64,000 nucleotides of DNA from positions 14,566,867-14,630,866 of the forward strand of contig OZ020523.1 in NCBI GenBank assembly GCA_963971425.1. The letters run 5' to 3'. The notes below the pieces were generated by a model, which saw nothing but the letters and a program-made list of their open reading frames with translations, was not told the origin of the DNA and ran no database searches. The stretch is from Bryoerythrophyllum caledonicum (taxonomy: Eukaryota; Streptophyta; Bryopsida; Pottiales; Pottiaceae). The position numbers and the translations under genes were made by a program. Positions 60,920-64,000 of the stretch are shown here, one piece after another; position 1 is the first letter of the stretch; each line of letters opens with the position of its first letter.

Positions 60920-62040
60920 GAGTAAGGGAATGCTAGATGACATGTGATGAAAGAGCGGATCATCTCCCACCGATCAGCTTCATCAGCTCTGTCGATGCAT
61001 CTGTTCAGCTCGGTTTACATGATGAAGGAATTTGAAGCTGTCTAGTTCGGGTCTTCAGCAATTTGATTGTGATTTAAATGTTTAAAGCAGAAGTTATGAA
61101 CAACAAGCATGTTCAAGGTAAAACTCCTTTACATATCCCATATGCATTGTTTGGCCTACGAGGTGTCCACTGGTATTCTAATATGGATTTTGAGAGTTTT
61201 AAAACGCAGAGGATGATTTAGACCTTGTGTAATGAACATATTTGACGTCAAGAGAAGTGGAAGATGTGTTTTGCTCTTCAGGTCATCTCTATTAATAATA
61301 GAATTGGATTCTGTTCGTGTGTCGGTGCCCTCAAGCTTATCCACAATTTAGGAAGTTCTTCATGCTTTCACTTTGGAGCTACCCTACGCTATGGTCAGTT
61401 TCGTACATAATTAATTCAAAATGGGGAATTGTCCAAAATTTTGGAAATTTCAAGAGATTTGGCTAGGCAATACCTATATAATACCAATGTGACACCCGAG
61501 CAAGATCTAGGTGATACTCGTGCAATACCTATGTGATATCCATTGTGTCGAATCAATGTGACAAAAAAAATGCTTCGGCACTTGCCTGCTAAAACTGACC
61601 GTAGTGTACGGTATTATTTTATGCTTTTGCTTTTGACACTTTTTTAGTTACTTTTTAAAAAATTAAAATTTAGGTGTTTAGAAGGAAGCGGGAACTTAAA
61701 TTCAAAACAATAATAATTGTGACAGGAGGACTCATGATGCACTAGTACGTTAATAGTAGTCTTCCAAGAAGAAGAACACGGGTCTCCAAAGGAAGTCGAT
61801 GTGAAAAAAGTGTCTTGTTGAGTATAGTCTTTTAATTTGTATTGTCAACTTTCATGTAATTTCAATATAAACAATATAGATTTTGGAATTATTATTTCTT
61901 TTTAGAAAAAGAAATTTGACCCTCTTAGCCATTTTGATTGTGCTTTCAAATATTTGGGCAAGTAATTTCTATATTCTCCTTTGTCCAATTTGATATCATA
62001 AATCTTGATTTACTTAAATATTGAGAATTGATATTTTGGA
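60920..62040. other. AT-rich spacer downstream of the lectin gene
   Basis: The first part is presumably 3' UTR. No gene was found. It contains a short LINE-tail relative at 61772-61822. Confidence 0.45.
61772..61822 (-). mobile_element. diverged LINE 3'-tail copy
   Basis: On the plus strand AAGAAGAAGAACACGGGTCT, CCAAAGGAAGTCGATGTG and AAAAAAGTGTCTTGTT correspond in order to the 55-bp insert at 9539-9593 (tail, hairpin, TAAAGTGTCTG). It is more diverged, and the flanking TAGTCTT match is too weak to call a target duplication with confidence. Confidence 0.6.
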
Positions 62041-62044
62041 AGAA

Positions 62045-62240
62045 ACATAGTTTGCTACACCGTTCAAGTTTCTACATCAATTGGAAATTTGCATGCAATC
62101 GTTGACTGGCACACACAGACTTGTTTGAAAATGAATATGTAGTTAGAACTTGACGTCCATGTGCTTGATGTAAATTAGTGTAGGGAATCCACATCAATAA
62201 TGTATCCTCATTATACACAATGAAAGGTATAGTTTTGTAC
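62045..62240. mobile_element. degraded family B-related MITE, inverted
   Basis: GTGCTTGATGTAAATTAGTG and TGCATGC...CACACA are the reverse complement of interior blocks of the element at 62811-63010. The ends are not sharply defined. Confidence 0.45.
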
Positions 62241-62810
62241 AACAAATGCACTTGTATAATGATGTATGACGACAATTGATGTGTCTTTTTTGCACTAACA
62301 TAAAGGAAATATGTCACTTACGTACCAACGTTGAATGCAAGAGACATGTAAATCAACTACAAAAAATACTAAAATCTTGCAATTTGAACTTATCTTTTAC
62401 TTTGGCATTTACTTCTACTTTTATAATTTTAGTTATCTTACCTAAACTTACATTACCCGTTGGGGACAACGGGTCAATATACTATCTACAAACATAATAG
62501 AATTGGCTTCCGTCCATGCGTCCGTGCTTAAGTGCACTGTCCGTACGTCCCTAAACTCGTAAATTAGCAACAAACTAAAAAATCCTAATCCTACGATTCG
62601 GAGAGACCCTCGATGCCACGTCTTGTGACAAGGACATGTTATACCATGAATTGGTGCCGACTTTTTCCTCATGAGCTCATTATAAAAATTTAGAGGTACT
62701 TCAGACTAATGTCAATATACAAGAATGAGAGACAAGGTCAAAGCTCTCAGAAATTGCCACAACATACTAACCAAATGGATGGTATCTTATTCAAAAAACA
62801 AAGCTAATAG

Positions 62811-63010
62811 TACACTAAACACCGAATATATTGTGGATTCATAATTGTGTGGACCACCCACACTAATTTACATCAAGCATATGCATGTCAAAATCTGATT
62901 GGCTATTTGTTGTCAAGCACGGGTGTGCCAGTGATTGATTGGGTAGAAATTCCCAATTAGTGTAGAAACTCAAACACCTCTGGTCCACAATATATTCAAT
63001 GTTTAGTGTA
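62811..63010. mobile_element. 200-bp TA-flanked MITE (family B)
   Basis: The left end TA-CACTAAACACCGAATATA and the right end TATTCAATGTTTAGTG-TA are inverted and continue inward with TTGTGGA and TCCACAA. The interior holds CCACACTAATTTACATCAAG and GTGTGCCAGTGATTG. Confidence 0.8.
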
Positions 63011-63067
63011 GTTTACAAATAACTCCAGAGTTACAAATCAAAAGCAAGCCATGCCTGTATATAAGGT

Positions 63068-63414
63068 AAGCCTCCCCATAACCAACAAGAACCCATAGCC
63101 AATGCCTGTAAAATTGGGGTATATCCAACCCTCTTCCATCCCATTACCACCAACTGAGTTCCAAATGGAGGTTTGCTATTAGTCAAGACCCTTACTTTTG
63201 GTTGGTGGTTAAAATGCGGAGTACCTACCGCTAGCCACCCACTAAACATGGCTGCACATTTTGAAAATTCATAACTAATTCGGTTTCCATCGAAAAAATA
63301 TGAAATCACTTGGGTTGGAATTGCAATTCTATTGGCTATCACTGAAAAATAATAGTATTATTATTTCCTCTCTCCATATATGCACATCCCTAACTTGTCG
63401 GTTTAGGGGGGCTT
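63068..63414. mobile_element. 347-bp MITE with AAGCC-CCCC ends (family D)
   Basis: The left end is AAGCCTCCCCATAACCAACA and the right end, inverted, is AAGCCCCCCTAAACCGACAA. Relatives lie at 41560, 43070 and 54011. The right end abuts the family A terminus at 63413, sharing TT. Confidence 0.75.
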
Positions 63415-64000
63415 AACCCCTAAAGGACCAACTGTCAATAACAGGCTTTTTGAAAATTCGGTCAGGTTCCTATGCTGTCAATTTTAAACATTCATCTTTG
63501 AAATTCTTACCATAGAAGGGCATTACCAAGACCTTAGTGGGAAAACAATTTTTTCCTGATTTGGACATTTGATGAAAAAGTTATAGGTTTTTGAATTTAA
63601 AATGGGGAGGGCGGGCACCTCGGGCACCTCCAAAAACTTTTGATAGGACACTCTATTGAAAGTGAGATTTTCAGTACTCGCAAGTAATATTATTTCCCTT
63701 CATGTTGTCAAAAAATAGTTCTTGTCTTTAGTGAAAAATAGCATACCAACCCAAGTCAAACATTTTCACACATTGTCACTCATTGTCGGGCAAGGTACCA
63801 AAAAAACTTCTTCTTTTCCACATAAAACCTAGAGATCTTCATATTTTTCACTTTTTATTTTTCCCACAACAATATGTAATGTAAACCTTCTTATTAACCA
63901 TTCGGATTATCAATCAAAAACATATTAAGTTCAAAAAAAATTAAAGTGTGAATTAACAAATTTCAAGCCTCCACTCCTTGCACACTTGTTTTGAATATGC
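63413..64000. mobile_element. TTAA-flanked element in minus orientation, running off the window (family A)
   Basis: It starts TTAACCCCTAAAGGACCAAC and continues with the reversed family A interior, including GGGCACCTCCAAAAACTTTTG, GTCGGGCAAGGTACCAAA and GCCTCCACTCCTTGCACA. The far end is beyond 64000. Confidence 0.75.

Overview
This is a nuclear window from a land plant or close relative. The evidence is spliced GT-AG genes for a plastid-targeted MEP-pathway enzyme (DXR), 12-oxophytodienoate reductase (OPR), plant-type TPX2 and a UDP-galactose/UDP-glucose transporter 2-like protein, set in AT-rich sequence full of MITEs. Introns are mostly 80-400 bp and exons are more GC-rich than the spacers. 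The divergent glycosylase, the small secreted bulb-lectin protein and a LINE with an RNase H and an apparent restriction-like endonuclease end hint at a non-seed plant, but the species cannot be fixed from the sequence.

Layout. 1-2.4 kb: AT-rich spacer with one possible minus-strand exon. 2.46-3.91 kb (+): F-box gene. 5.69-6.58 kb (+): divergent 3-methyladenine DNA glycosylase (AAG/MPG family). 6.58-9.02 kb: three fragments of unrelated genes (OPR, clade D PP2C, F-box), all with coding sense on the minus strand. 9.5-15.2 kb: stacked non-autonomous elements. 16.2-19.2 kb (+): complete 13-exon DXR. 20.4-24.9 kb: decayed LINE ending in 196 perfect TTC units. 26.5-31.5 kb (+): 20-exon TPX2. 31.5-44.5 kb: no gene recognised, many MITE remnants. 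45.4-48.6 kb (+): 5-exon OPR, closely related to the fragment at 6.6-7.2 kb. 49-51 kb: MITEs and a second LINE tail. 51.3-53.2 kb (-): 7-exon nucleotide-sugar transporter. 54-59.3 kb: nested MITEs. 59.8-60.9 kb (+): secreted bulb-type lectin. 61-64 kb: more MITEs.

The genes do not form a pathway or operon; each is independent. DXR acts in plastid isoprenoid synthesis, OPR in oxylipin/enone reduction, TPX2 in spindle assembly, and the transporter in Golgi/ER nucleotide-sugar supply. The repeats fall into a few families. (A) TTAA-flanked elements carry TTAACCCCTAAAGG ends. (B) TA-flanked elements carry CACTAAA ends, often with a hairpin at each end. (C) Elements of about 280 bp have perfect 9-bp target duplications (Mutator-like). 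(D) A family has AAGCCCCCC-type ends. (E) There is a GACGGG foldback. One LINE family has left a full 3' part, truncated 3' copies and a 55-bp tail insert with a 12-bp target duplication.

All coordinates, splice sites and translations were worked out by eye. No alignment or database search was run.
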